Below, one piece after another: positions 1-8,593 of a stretch of 64,000 bases of DNA. Within the stretch, counting starts at the first letter, position 1. Each line of letters begins with the position of its first letter. Source of the DNA: Kibdelosporangium sp. MJ126-NF4 (GTDB taxonomy: Bacteria > Actinomycetota > Actinomycetes > Mycobacteriales > Pseudonocardiaceae); the NCBI RefSeq assembly GCF_000826545.1, contig NZ_CDME01000002.1:2055187-2119186 (forward strand), in the 5' to 3' direction. The notes beneath the pieces were generated by a model, which was not told the DNA's origin, ran no database searches, and saw only the letters and a program-made list of their open reading frames with translations. The position numbers and the translations under genes were made by a program.

Positions 1-2
1 AA

Positions 3-266
3 CGCTCACGGGAACTGGGCGCGTACCTGCACTCGCGGCTCGGCGAGCTGGAGGGCGTGTCCGAGGTGCGTGGCCGTGGCCTGTGGGCGGGCGTGCAGAT
101 CGCCGAGGGCGGCCCGACTGGGCGCGAGGCGTCCGAGGCACTGATGAAGCGTGGTGTGCTGTGCAAGGAAACCCAGGACATGACGCTGCGGGTGGCGCCG
201 CCACTGGTGATCACCCGTGAGGAGATCGACTTCGGCGTGAGCGCGATCGCGGAGGTACTCAGCTAG
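3..266 (+). CDS. rocD: Ornithine aminotransferase, C-terminal fragment
   Basis: This is the last 87 residues of a PLP-dependent class III aminotransferase; the start lies upstream of the window. The visible part carries the RGRGLWAG strand and the LRVAPPLVIT segment followed by a short acidic helix, the usual ending of ornithine--oxo-acid transaminases. The family moves the delta-amino group of ornithine to 2-oxoglutarate, giving glutamate semialdehyde, in arginine/proline catabolism in the cytoplasm. The lysine that binds PLP is outside the window, so other class III aminotransferases (acetylornithine, GABA) cannot be fully excluded. The stop overlaps the stop of the convergent ceramidase-like gene by 8 bp. 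Confidence 0.8.
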   Translation, partial: RSRELGAYLHSRLGELEGVSEVRGRGLWAGVQIAEGGPTGREASEALMKRGVLCKETQDMTLRVAPPLVITREEIDFGVSAIAEVLS

Positions 267-924
267 CACGTTGGCGCCACCGCACGACAGCCGCGTGTGT
301 GACGAGGTACAGCACAACACCGTTGAGCGTGTGCCAGATGTAGTGCGTGCCGATGGGCATGTCGTCACACAGCGGCTGATCGAGCGTGCGCGAGGTCAGC
401 GACACGGCGAAAACCAGTGCTGTGGCCAGATACCAGCGCCAGTGCGCCTTACGGTCCGGCTGACGGGAGAAATACAGCAGGCCCGCGAGCACGACCAAGC
501 CGAGCACGGCGGACAGGTAGGTGCCCGGCATCCGCAGCGGCAGCAGTGAGATGAGCGCGGTGGACGCCAGGAAGATCGGCGCGGCGATCCATGCTCGCGA
601 CCACGGCAGATCCCAGTACAACCGGGCCCACAGCACGATGAAGTAGACCATGAACACCGCGATCGACCCGCTGTCCAGCGCGAGGCCCCAGCGGGTGGCG
701 GTGGTGTGGAACGCGCTGCTGCCGAAGAAGATCACGAAGATCAGCACGGGCAACGCGTACAGCTCACCTGCCGGTGCGCCCGAGGCGCGAGCCGTTCGAC
801 GGATGAGCAGCCATGCGACGACAGAGGCGATCAGGAACGAGACGTTGCTGACCGCGTTGAGCGGCTCACTCCAGAACGAACCGTCGGTCCGTTCACAGTA
901 GTTGTCCACAAACTCCCGCTGCAT
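259..924 (-). CDS. Ceramidase-family (CREST-like) integral membrane protein
   Basis: A 221-residue protein with about seven hydrophobic segments. It opens with DNYCERTDGSFWSEPLN, typical of the alkaline ceramidase family, and carries the family metal-site pattern: H73 with D84 (SSAFHTTATRW then LALDS) and the paired histidines H194 and H198 in THYIWHTLNG. Members hydrolyse amide bonds of ceramide-like lipids, or are haemolysin III/adiponectin-receptor relatives using a zinc site inside the membrane. The bacterial substrate is unknown; actinomycetes generally lack sphingolipids, so a different lipid amide is plausible. Monocistronic and convergent with rocD. Confidence 0.75.
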   Translation of the reverse strand: MQREFVDNYCERTDGSFWSEPLNAVSNVSFLIASVVAWLLIRRTARASGAPAGELYALPVLIFVIFFGSSAFHTTATRWGLALDSGSIAVFMVYFIVLWARLYWDLPWSRAWIAAPIFLASTALISLLPLRMPGTYLSAVLGLVVLAGLLYFSRQPDRKAHWRWYLATALVFAVSLTSRTLDQPLCDDMPIGTHYIWHTLNGVVLYLVTHAAVVRWRQRAS

Positions 925-953
925 GCCTCACGAGTACCACGTGAGTGGCCATC

Positions 954-2447
954 TCAGCGACTTCTCAGCACGGCCATGGCCGCGTTGTGCCCGGGGATAC
1001 CGCTGACTCCTCCCCCGCGCCGCGCGCCCGCTCCGCACAGCAGCACACGGTCGTGTTCGGTCTCCACGCCCCACGTGCCTTCCTGCCCGTCGTCGGCGTA
1101 CGGCCACGACAGGTCGCGGTGGAAGATGTGCCCGGCGGGCAAGCCGAGTTCGTTCTCCAGGTCGACGGGTGTCTTGGCCTCGACACACCCGGGCAGCACG
1201 CAGTCCGCGATCGGCTCGGCCAGCACGCTGTCCAGTGACCGCAGCGTCGCCCGCAGCGCCTGTTCGCGTGTTTTGTCGTTGTCGGCACGGAAAAGCCGGG
1301 CGGGCATGTGCAGCCCGAACAAGGTCAGCGTCTGCATACCGGCGGCCCGCTCCGCGGCGCCGAGGATGGACGGGTCGGTCAGCGAGTGGCAGTAGATCTC
1401 ACACGGCGGCAGGCTCGGGATCCGGCCGTCCGCCGCCTCCCGGTAGGCCGTCGCGAGCTGCTGGTAGCTCTCGTTGACGTGGAAGGTCCCGGCGAACGCG
1501 TCCTGCGGATCGACGCGGCTGTCCTTGAGCCGGGGCAGCCGCCGCAACACCATGTTCACTTTGAGTTGGGCGCCTTCCGGTTGCGCGTCAGGCGTTTCAC
1601 CCAGTAGTGCGGCGAGGCGATCCGGTGACACGTTGGCGAGGATGTGTCCACCCGCGACGGTCCGCTCCCCGTCCCCGGTCCGGTAGGTCACCGCGCCGCC
1701 GGGGTCGATCGCGGTCACCTCGGCGCCGGTCGCGATCCGGGCACCGGCTTCCCGCGCGGCCCTGGCCAGTTCGGCCGTGACCGCGCCCATCCCGCCGACC
1801 GGCACGTCCCAGTCACCGGTTCCGCCGCCGATCACGTGGTACAGGAAACACCTGTTCTGGCGCAGCATCGGGTCGTCCGCGGGCGCGAACGTGCCGATCA
1901 GCGCGTCGGTCAGCACGATGCCGCGGACCGTGTCGTCGGTGAACGTGGACTCGATCACCTCGTGCAACGGCCGCTCGAACAGTGCGTTCCAGGCATGGTC
2001 GTCGTCGACGCGCTCACGTAACTGACTCCTGCTGGGCAACGGCTCGGTCATCGTCGGGAAGACCCGTGCGGCGACCGACGCCGTCATCGCGTAGAACCGT
2101 TGCCAGGCCTCGGCATCGGCGCCCAGCGACGCGGGGTCGTCGGCGACGATCCCACCCGAGCCGACCGGCGTGTAGGACGAGACTCGGCGCTTGCGCAACT
2201 CGATCCGCAGCCCGAGATCGTCGATGATCTCGCGGGGAAACAGGCTGACCAGGTAGGAGTAACGCGACAGCCGGACGTCGACCGACTCGAACGCACGGAA
2301 CGACACCGCGGCGCCACCCACCTCGGCCCGCCGCTCCAGCACGAGCACCGACAGCCCGGCACGCGCCAGGTACGCCGCCGCGACCAGCCCGTTGTGTCCG
2401 CCACCGACAACGACAGCATCGACGGCGTCGGCCTCGGCATCGTTCAT
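954..2447 (-). CDS. Phytoene desaturase-like FAD-dependent oxidoreductase
   Basis: A 497-residue flavoprotein. The N-terminus has the dinucleotide-binding GGGHNG motif at residues 15-20 followed by LVLERRAEVGG, and the C-terminus ends with a second FAD-contact segment (GIPGHNAAMAVL). Overall it resembles the CrtI/phytoene dehydrogenase and amine oxidase superfamily; this subgroup (NAD(P)/FAD-dependent oxidoreductase, COG1233) is common in actinomycetes without carotenoid genes, and none are nearby, so the substrate cannot be assigned. Its ATG overlaps the stop of the upstream ABC-F gene in an ATGA arrangement, so the pair is translationally coupled. An in-frame extension to 2552 lies inside the ABC-F gene and is not used here. 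Confidence 0.8.
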   Translation of the reverse strand: MNDAEADAVDAVVVGGGHNGLVAAAYLARAGLSVLVLERRAEVGGAAVSFRAFESVDVRLSRYSYLVSLFPREIIDDLGLRIELRKRRVSSYTPVGSGGIVADDPASLGADAEAWQRFYAMTASVAARVFPTMTEPLPSRSQLRERVDDDHAWNALFERPLHEVIESTFTDDTVRGIVLTDALIGTFAPADDPMLRQNRCFLYHVIGGGTGDWDVPVGGMGAVTAELARAAREAGARIATGAEVTAIDPGGAVTYRTGDGERTVAGGHILANVSPDRLAALLGETPDAQPEGAQLKVNMVLRRLPRLKDSRVDPQDAFAGTFHVNESYQQLATAYREAADGRIPSLPPCEIYCHSLTDPSILGAAERAAGMQTLTLFGLHMPARLFRADNDKTREQALRATLRSLDSVLAEPIADCVLPGCVEAKTPVDLENELGLPAGHIFHRDLSWPYADDGQEGTWGVETEHDRVLLCGAGARRGGGVSGIPGHNAAMAVLRSR

Positions 2448-4063
2448 CGTGCTCGCCGCACCCTTTCCTCGTCCCAGACCGGCTCGTCCACTTCGGACAC
2501 CTCGCCGTCCGAGCGGAACAGCACGAACCGGTCGAAGGACCGGGCGAACCACCGGTCGTGCGTCACCGCGACGACGGTACCGGTGAACGCGGCCAGCGCG
2601 GCCTGCAAAGCCTCGGCGGAGTTCAGGTCGAGGTTGTCGGTGGGCTCGTCGAGCAGCAGCAGCGTCGCACCGGACAGCTCGAGCAACAGCACCTGCAGGC
2701 GCGCCTGTTGCCCGCCGGACAGCGTTTCGAACCGCTGGTCGTTCTGCGCGGCGAGGCCGTACCGCGACAGCGCGGCGATCGCCTGGTCACGGTCGATGCC
2801 CGACCGGGTCTCGTCGCCGTGCCACAGGATGTCCACCAGCGTGCGGCCCACCCACTCCGGGTGCTGGTGCGTCTGCGCGAACAACCCCGGCACGACCCGC
2901 GCGCCGAGTTTCGCCAGACCCGTGTGGGACACGGAGTCGCCCGCGAGCAGCCGCAGGAAGTGACTCTTGCCGGATCCGTTGGAGCCCAGCACGCACACCC
3001 GGTCGGCGAAGAAGACCTCAAGATCGAACGGCTTCATCAAGCCGGTGAGCTCCAGGTTCTCGCAGGTGATCGCCCTGACGCCGGTTCGGCCGCCGCGCAG
3101 GCGCGGCTTGAGCCGCTCCTGTTTGGGCGGCAGCGGCGGCGGCCCGGCCTCCTCGAACTTGCGCAGCCGCGTCTGCGCGGCCTGGTAGCGCGAGGACATC
3201 CCGTCGTTGTAGCTGGCCTGCTGGCGCAAGGTGATCACGAGCTGACGCAGCTGCGCGTGCTTCTCGTCCCAGCGGGTGCGCTGCTCGGCGATGCGTTCCC
3301 ACCGGGCCTCCCTGGCCTCGTGCCAGGTGCCGAAACCGCCCGGGTGCACCCACGCGCTGCCGCCTTCGACCGTGACCACGTGCGTCGCGGCGACGGCCAG
3401 CAGCTCACGGTCGTGGCTGACGAGCAGCACGGCCTTGGGCGTCTCGGCGAGCTGCTGCTCCAGCCAGCGTTTGCCGGGCACGTCCAGGTAGTTGTCCGGC
3501 TCGTCCAACAGCAGCACCTGCTCCGGGCCGCGCAGCAGCGCCTCCAGCACGAGCCGCTTCTGCTCGCCGCCGGACAGTGTCTTCACACCGCGGTACTTCG
3601 CGCGGTCGTACGGCACGCCCAGCGCGGCGACCGTCACCGTGTCCCAGAGGACCTCCGCGGCGTAACCGCCCACCTCACCCCACCCGGCGAGCGCCTCCGC
3701 GTAACGCATCTGCACCGGTTCGCTGTCGTCCTCCATCAGCACGAGTTCCACGTCGTCCAGTTCCTTCGCGGCCGCGCGCAACGCCGTCGGCGCCGCCGCG
3801 AGCAGCAGGTCGCGCACGGTCCGGTCGTCACGGACCGAGCCGACGAACTGGGGCATGACGGCCAGGCCGCCCTCCACGCGCACGCCGCCGTCCAGCGCCG
3901 GGATCTCGCCGCCGAGGATTCTCAGCAGTGTGGTCTTTCCGACACCGTTCGCGCCGACGACCGCCACCACGGATCCCGCACTCGCGCGGAACGTGATGTC
4001 ATGGAACAGTTCTCGCCCATCAGGCAGCCGGTAGGCGAGCGCGCTCGCGTCAAGGAATCCCAC
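2444..4063 (-). CDS. ABC-F family ATPase (ribosome-associated type)
   Basis: A 539-residue soluble protein with two ABC ATPase domains and no membrane segment, the ABC-F layout. Walker A motifs lie at residues 37-44 (GANGVGKT) and about 360-367 (GSNGSGKS); each domain has an LSGG signature and an LLLDEP Walker B. ABC-F proteins act on the ribosome, relieving stalling or protecting it from antibiotics. The GTG at 4063 is chosen because family members begin near this GxLxxxxLxYxLPDG strand; an upstream in-frame ATG at 4117 would leave only 9 bp to the divergent PAP2 gene. Transcribed with the downstream oxidoreductase through an ATGA overlap. Confidence 0.85.
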   Translation of the reverse strand: MGFLDASALAYRLPDGRELFHDITFRASAGSVVAVVGANGVGKTTLLRILGGEIPALDGGVRVEGGLAVMPQFVGSVRDDRTVRDLLLAAAPTALRAAAKELDDVELVLMEDDSEPVQMRYAEALAGWGEVGGYAAEVLWDTVTVAALGVPYDRAKYRGVKTLSGGEQKRLVLEALLRGPEQVLLLDEPDNYLDVPGKRWLEQQLAETPKAVLLVSHDRELLAVAATHVVTVEGGSAWVHPGGFGTWHEAREARWERIAEQRTRWDEKHAQLRQLVITLRQQASYNDGMSSRYQAAQTRLRKFEEAGPPPLPPKQERLKPRLRGGRTGVRAITCENLELTGLMKPFDLEVFFADRVCVLGSNGSGKSHFLRLLAGDSVSHTGLAKLGARVVPGLFAQTHQHPEWVGRTLVDILWHGDETRSGIDRDQAIAALSRYGLAAQNDQRFETLSGGQQARLQVLLLELSGATLLLLDEPTDNLDLNSAEALQAALAAFTGTVVAVTHDRWFARSFDRFVLFRSDGEVSEVDEPVWDEERVRRAR

Positions 4064-4126
4064 CGTCGGATGGTGCACAGAGTGGCGGACAGATCGCGAA
4101 CGGTTTTCATCCGGCATAGTGGAACG

Positions 4127-4804
4127 GTGCAGCCGACGATCACCCGACTCGTACCGCACGGGCTGGTCCCGCTGGTCGTGGTCCTCGCCTCGATGTGCGC
4201 CCTGGTGGTCACCGTGCTGGGGCTGCTGTTCGCGGGCCAGCGCACCGGCACCGCCGTCGACGACTTCGTCCACTGGTCGGTCTACCGGCAGTTCGTCGGC
4301 GAACGCAGCCTGCTGCAGGCGATGCTGACGCCCACCGAGCCCGTCCTTCTGGTCATCGTGATCAGCCTCATCGTGATGGGCGCGGTCGCACTGCGACGGC
4401 CCCGGCTGGCCGTTCTCGCCGTGGCCGGGCCGCTGCTCTCCGCCGTGATCAGCAGCGCGGTGCTCAAGCCCGCGTTCGGCCGGACCATCAACAACGGGTC
4501 ATTGGCGTTCCCCAGCGGGCACACCGCCACCATGGTCGCCGTGCTGACCGTGCTGGTGCTGGCCGCGCTCAGGATGCGCGCCTCGATGGTGGTCCTCGCG
4601 GCTGTGGGCGCGCTCGTCGTCGCCGTCATCGGGGCGACGGCGTTGGTGGGCATGAAGTACCACTATGTGACCGACACCGTCGGCGGCGCGTGTGTGGCCA
4701 TCGCGACCGTGCTCACCGTCGCCCTGGTGATCGACCGAGTCGCCGGTCGGCGCACACGGGAGCCCGTGCCGGACGAGGAGCCCGTCGTCAGCGGGACGCG
4801 GTGA
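4127..4804 (+). CDS. PAP2-family membrane phosphatase
   Basis: A 225-residue protein with about five or six membrane segments and the three-part acid phosphatase signature: K114 and R119 (KPAFGR, closer together than in the standard motif), the PSGH box at 129-132, and H179-x3-D183 in the last motif. Members remove phosphate from phosphatidic acid, undecaprenyl pyrophosphate or related lipids at the outer face of the membrane. The GTG start lies 63 bp from the preferred start of the divergent ABC-F gene. The 3' end overlaps the convergent TetR gene by 17 bp. Confidence 0.8.
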   Translation: MQPTITRLVPHGLVPLVVVLASMCALVVTVLGLLFAGQRTGTAVDDFVHWSVYRQFVGERSLLQAMLTPTEPVLLVIVISLIVMGAVALRRPRLAVLAVAGPLLSAVISSAVLKPAFGRTINNGSLAFPSGHTATMVAVLTVLVLAALRMRASMVVLAAVGALVVAVIGATALVGMKYHYVTDTVGGACVAIATVLTVALVIDRVAGRRTREPVPDEEPVVSGTR

Positions 4805-5426
4805 GCCCGACCGCCGCACGGATCGCGTTGACGAATCGCTCCGGCCGGTAGTGCCCGGGATCGGTGAGCACCAGCCGGGCCGCCATCTCGAACAGCGTGA
4901 GGACCGTGTGCACGACGATCTCGGCGTCGAGTTCGGCCGGGGCGTCGATGGCCGCCAGCAGCCACCGGGCCGTCTCCTCGGCTCTGACCAGTGCCGCTGA
5001 CCGCGCGGCGGCACGCGCGGTGTGGAACTCCGCTGGCATGTCGGCCATCGGCATCACGACGCAGTACCAGCGGTCCGGCGCCTGGCTGACGGCGTCGAGG
5101 AAGTCGGCCAGCATCCGTGCGACGAACTCCGCCGGATCGCCGACAGCGGGCTGGACGTCGGTGGGCAGGATCCGGGCGAGCTGTCGCATGGCGGCTTCCT
5201 GCTCACGGCCGAGCAACGCGGTGAGCAGTTCGTTGCGGCTGCGGAACTGGCTGTAGACGACCGGTTTGGTGACACCGGCCTGTTCGGCGACGGCGTCCAT
5301 GGTCGTGGCGCTGTGTCCCTGGGTGACCACGACTCGCAGCGCGGCGTCCAGCAGCTGCTCCCGGCGCTGCTCAGCGGGTACGCGCGCGGCGTACGGACGC
5401 CGTTTTCCCTGGACCTTTGCCGTCAT
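4788..5426 (-). CDS. TetR-family transcriptional repressor
   Basis: A 212-residue regulator. Residues 13-65 hold a TetR helix-turn-helix (LLDAALRVVVTQGHSAT, then VAEQAGVTKPVVYSQF) and the rest is a helical ligand domain. The ATG at 5426 has a strong GGGGGAGG ribosome site six bases upstream. It is divergent from the acyl-CoA dehydrogenase gene at 5522, with two palindromes in the gap. By analogy with similar pairs it probably represses itself and the divergent operon, and is released by an acyl-CoA or other lipid ligand; the ligand is inference. Confidence 0.85.
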   Translation of the reverse strand: MTAKVQGKRRPYAARVPAEQRREQLLDAALRVVVTQGHSATTMDAVAEQAGVTKPVVYSQFRSRNELLTALLGREQEAAMRQLARILPTDVQPAVGDPAEFVARMLADFLDAVSQAPDRWYCVVMPMADMPAEFHTARAAARSAALVRAEETARWLLAAIDAPAELDAEIVVHTVLTLFEMAARLVLTDPGHYRPERFVNAIRAAVGLTASR

Positions 5427-5460
5427 CGCCGCCTCCCCCACACTTCCGCCCCGGACAAAA

Positions 5461-5498
5461 CTACTCTACAGTAGCTTTATTACTACTCCGAAGTAGTA
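5461..5498. promoter_or_regulatory. Two palindromic operators for the divergent TetR regulator
   Basis: Two related inverted repeats lie between the TetR gene and the acyl-CoA dehydrogenase gene. The downstream one (5481-5498) is TACTACT-ccga-AGTAGTA, perfect over seven-base arms. The upstream one (5461-5474) is CTACT-ctac-AGTAG, five-base arms with the same 4-base spacer and the same core. Centres are about 22 bp apart, two helical turns. The placement overlaps where promoters for both genes must lie, so autoregulation plus repression of the dehydrogenase operon is the simplest reading. Confidence 0.65.
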
Positions 5499-5521
5499 TT
5501 GGTTTCCGCAGGAGGCAGGCC

Positions 5522-7246
5522 ATGGCAAGCACCGAACTGTTGCTGCACCCGCACCGCTACGCGCCCGAGCACTTCGATGCCGAGACCAGGCGACTGCTGC
5601 GGGCGACCATCGACTGGTTCGAGTCGCGCGGCAAGCGCAGGCTGCTGGCCGACTACCACGCCAAGACCCCGTACCAGGACTTCCTCGACTTCGTCGCCGC
5701 CGAGGGCGTGTTCTCGACGTTCCTCACGCCCGCCCGCGACGCCGACGGCGAGGAGAACCGGCGCTGGGACACGTCCCGGATCGCGGCGATGTCGGAGATC
5801 CTCGGCTTCTACGGTCTGAACTACTGGTACCCGTGGCAGGTCACCGTGCTGGGCCTCGGACCGGTGTGGCAGAGCGACAACGCCACCGCCCGCGAACTGG
5901 CCGCGCGCAAGCTGGCCGACGGCGGGGTAGCCGCGTTCGGGCTGTCGGAGAAGGACCACGGCGCGGACATCTACACCTCCGACATGGTGTTGACGCCCGA
6001 CGGCTCCGGCGGTTACCGGGCCAGCGGCGGGAAGTACTACATCGGCAACGGCGACCGCGCGACCACGGTGTCGGTGTTCGGCAGGATCGACGGCGTCGAA
6101 GGCGCCGACCAGTACGTGTTCTTCACCGCGGACTCCACGCACCCGGCGTACCACGTCGTGCGCAACGTCGTGCCGTCCCAGATGTACGTCGCCGAGTTCG
6201 AGCTGACCGACTATCCCGTTGCCGCGCAGGACATCCTGCACACCGGCGAAGCGGCCTTCTCCGCCGCGCTGAACACGGTCAACATCGGCAAGTTCAACCT
6301 GTGCTTCGGCGGGATCGGCGCGGCCACCCACGCGCTGTACGAGGCGATCACCCACGCGCACACCAGGATCCTCTACGGCGCGCCGGTCACGAACTTCCCG
6401 CACGTGCGTGCCGGGTTCGTCGACGCGTACGCCCGGCTGATCGGCATGCGGCTGTTCTCCGACCGCGCGGTCGACTACTTCCGCACCGCCGGACCGGACG
6501 ACCGCCGGTACCTGCTGTACAACCCGATCACCAAGATGAAGGTCACCACCGAGGCGGAGCGGGTCGTCGCGCTGCTCGGAGACATCGTCGCGGCGAAGGG
6601 CTTCGAGACCGACAGCTACCTGCCGGTGGCCAAGTCCGACATCAGCGGCCTGCCCAAGCTCGAGGGGACCGTGGCGGTCAACCTAGCGTTGATCCTGAAG
6701 TTCATGCCCGCCTACCTGTTGCAGCCGCAGGACTTCGAGCCGGTGCCGAGCAGGACTGACAACGCCGACGACGAGTTCCTGTTCCGCCAGGGCCCGGCCC
6801 GTGGCCTCGGCAAGATCCGCTTCCACGACTGGCGTGCCGTCTACCGCCGGTTCGCGCACGTGCCGACGGTCGTCCAGTTCACCGAGCAGGCGGAGTCGTT
6901 CGCCCGGCTGGTCGCGACCGCGCCGGTGGACCCGGCACAGCACGCCGACCTGGACTTCACCCTCACCCTCGGCGAACTGTTCACGCTGGTCGTCTACGGC
7001 CAGCTGATCCTGGAACAGGCCGAGCTGATCGGGCTGTCCGACGACGTGCTCGGCGCCGTGTTCCACGTGCTGGTCCGGGATTTCTCCGGGCACGCGGTCG
7101 CGCTGCACGGCAAGCGCGGCTCGACCGAGCTCCAGCAGCAGTGGGCGTTGGGCGCGGTGCGCAAGCCGGTCAACGACACCACGTCGTACGACAACGTCTG
7201 GCAGCGGGTCGTCGCGCTGGCCGGAACCTACGAGATGAAGCCCTGA
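5522..7246 (+). CDS. Acyl-CoA dehydrogenase/oxidase-family flavoprotein
   Basis: A 574-residue protein with the acyl-CoA dehydrogenase fold. Residues 139-150 (FGLSEKDHGADI) match the FAD/substrate loop of the family, usually FxLTExxxGSD, and the helical C-terminal half is preserved. It is longer than standard dehydrogenases (about 380-400) and resembles acyl-CoA dehydrogenases/oxidases with an extended C-terminal domain. It would oxidise an acyl thioester at the alpha-beta position; the chain is unknown. The ATG follows a GGAGG site at 5510. The next gene starts 12 bp downstream, forming a two-gene operon under the divergent TetR regulator. Confidence 0.75.
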   Translation: MASTELLLHPHRYAPEHFDAETRRLLRATIDWFESRGKRRLLADYHAKTPYQDFLDFVAAEGVFSTFLTPARDADGEENRRWDTSRIAAMSEILGFYGLNYWYPWQVTVLGLGPVWQSDNATARELAARKLADGGVAAFGLSEKDHGADIYTSDMVLTPDGSGGYRASGGKYYIGNGDRATTVSVFGRIDGVEGADQYVFFTADSTHPAYHVVRNVVPSQMYVAEFELTDYPVAAQDILHTGEAAFSAALNTVNIGKFNLCFGGIGAATHALYEAITHAHTRILYGAPVTNFPHVRAGFVDAYARLIGMRLFSDRAVDYFRTAGPDDRRYLLYNPITKMKVTTEAERVVALLGDIVAAKGFETDSYLPVAKSDISGLPKLEGTVAVNLALILKFMPAYLLQPQDFEPVPSRTDNADDEFLFRQGPARGLGKIRFHDWRAVYRRFAHVPTVVQFTEQAESFARLVATAPVDPAQHADLDFTLTLGELFTLVVYGQLILEQAELIGLSDDVLGAVFHVLVRDFSGHAVALHGKRGSTELQQQWALGAVRKPVNDTTSYDNVWQRVVALAGTYEMKP

Positions 7247-7258
7247 GGGAGGCACACC

Positions 7259-8218
7259 ATGGTCGTCCGTGACGCAGCGAAGATCTCCCATGCCGGACAG
7301 GCGACACCGCCCGCCCAGCGGCCGTGGCAGGACTACGGCCTCTTCGGCCCGGACTCGCCGACGTGGAAGGTGTGGGCAGCGCCGACCGCGCTGATCGGGT
7401 TCCAGCGGTCGGTCGTGCTGGAGCACTTCGATCCGTTCCTCGCCGCCGCGGTCGCGGACATGCAGGGCATCTACCGCGACCCGCTGGGCAGGCTCGACCG
7501 CACGCTCGCCTACTTCCTGACCGTGGCGGTGGCCGACGCCCGCACGGCGATCGAGATCTCGGACGTCCTGATGCGGGTGCACGCCAAGGCCACCGGCATC
7601 GAGCCGATCACCGGCACGCGCTACAGCGCCAACAATCCCGCGTCGCAGCTGTGGATCCACGTCACCGGCTGGCACTCGGTGCTCAAGTGCTACGAGATGT
7701 ACGGCCCCGGGCCGCTGTCCCCGCAGGAGGAACAGCGGTACTGGAACGAGTGCGTGACCGCTGCGGAGTTGCAGACCTGCAAGCCCGAGGACGTCCCGCG
7801 GTCGCGTGCGGAGGTGCGGGCGTACTTCGCCGCGGTCCGGCCGCGGCTGTGCAGTTCCGAACGCGCCCACCAGGGCATGCACTACCTGTTGCGGACCACG
7901 GGCGGCAAGGGGCGCCGCAGGATCAGCGCCATCAGCCGCCTGATGGCTCCCGCCACCATCGCCACGCTGCCGAAGTGGATGCGCACGGTCGGCGGCTTCG
8001 ACCAGCCCGCGGCGCTCGACCGTCTGGCCAGGCCCGCGACGCGCACGGCGATCCGTGTCGCCACAGCGAATCAGCGGCGGCTCGTGTCAGCGCTCAGTGA
8101 GATCCTCCCGGCCACCAGCCGTGTCGCCGCACAGCATCTGCGCCGCACCACCCCACCCGACCCGCAGACCATCCCCGTCGCCGAGGCCAAGCTGCGCCAC
8201 GGCCGTTCCGCTATGTGA
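7259..8218 (+). CDS. MpaB/latex-clearing-type oxygenase family protein (DUF2236)
   Basis: A 319-residue protein of the oxygenase MpaB / rubber oxygenase (Lcp) family. Recognisable blocks are GPDSPTWKVWA near residue 30, the MRVHAKATG segment near residue 103, and the helix around THVTGWHSVL-type residues with histidines positioned as in haem-b binding members. Characterised relatives use haem to cleave polyisoprene or act in mycophenolic acid biosynthesis; most actinomycete members are unassigned. It sits 12 bp after the acyl-CoA dehydrogenase gene with an AGGGAGG site, so both probably act on the same lipid-like substrate. Confidence 0.75.
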   Translation: MVVRDAAKISHAGQATPPAQRPWQDYGLFGPDSPTWKVWAAPTALIGFQRSVVLEHFDPFLAAAVADMQGIYRDPLGRLDRTLAYFLTVAVADARTAIEISDVLMRVHAKATGIEPITGTRYSANNPASQLWIHVTGWHSVLKCYEMYGPGPLSPQEEQRYWNECVTAAELQTCKPEDVPRSRAEVRAYFAAVRPRLCSSERAHQGMHYLLRTTGGKGRRRISAISRLMAPATIATLPKWMRTVGGFDQPAALDRLARPATRTAIRVATANQRRLVSALSEILPATSRVAAQHLRRTTPPDPQTIPVAEAKLRHGRSAM

Positions 8219-8222
8219 GATG

Positions 8223-8242
8223 CCCCAGCGTTACGGGGTTTT
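8223..8242 (+). terminator. Weak intrinsic terminator
   Basis: CCCC (8223-8226) and GGGG (8235-8238) can pair around an eight-base loop and are followed directly by TTTT. It lies just after the stop of the MpaB-type gene, in the right orientation. The stem is short, so strength is doubtful. Confidence 0.35.
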
Positions 8243-8352
8243 CGCACCTGACACCGCGTATGTTCTCCGTAAAATGAGGGTGGCGCTGTGAACCTACTTG
8301 CACACCCGGCGTAACCTTGCCGCAGCATCCACGGCGACGGAAGGACGGCGGT

Positions 8353-8580
8353 GTGACTGATACACCGATCTACGACCAACTCCGCCAGGAACTGAGCTCG
8401 CGACGGGCCGTGGCTGACACTCCGCCAAAACAGGCGCAACCCAAGCAAACCCCGCCCAAACCGAGGACCAGGTCGGAGCGCGTGCAGGCCGCCCCCGCGG
8501 TCAGGCAGGCGCCCGCCGCGGACGAGACGCGGCGCCCGGTCTCGGTGTGGACCCTCGTCAACGCCAACCGCAGGAGCTGA
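8353..8580 (+). CDS. Small hypothetical protein
   Basis: A 75-residue protein that I do not recognise. It begins VTDTPIYDQLRQEL, has a central Lys/Pro/Gln-rich linker (PPKQAQPKQTPPKP), and ends with a short conserved-looking motif, VWTLVNANRRS. There is no signal peptide or membrane segment. The GTG start follows a GAAGGACGG ribosome site. It stands alone between the MpaB-type gene and a convergent transporter gene. The charged, Pro-rich composition suggests a disordered small protein. Confidence 0.5.
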   Translation: MTDTPIYDQLRQELSSRRAVADTPPKQAQPKQTPPKPRTRSERVQAAPAVRQAPAADETRRPVSVWTLVNANRRS

Positions 8581-8593
8581 GCCCCGAGCTCGC

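Noticed and set aside
2448..2552. Upstream extension of the phytoene desaturase-like gene
   Set aside because: The extra 35 residues lie within the ABC-F gene and lack similarity; the ATG at 2447 overlaps the upstream stop in the usual coupled fashion.
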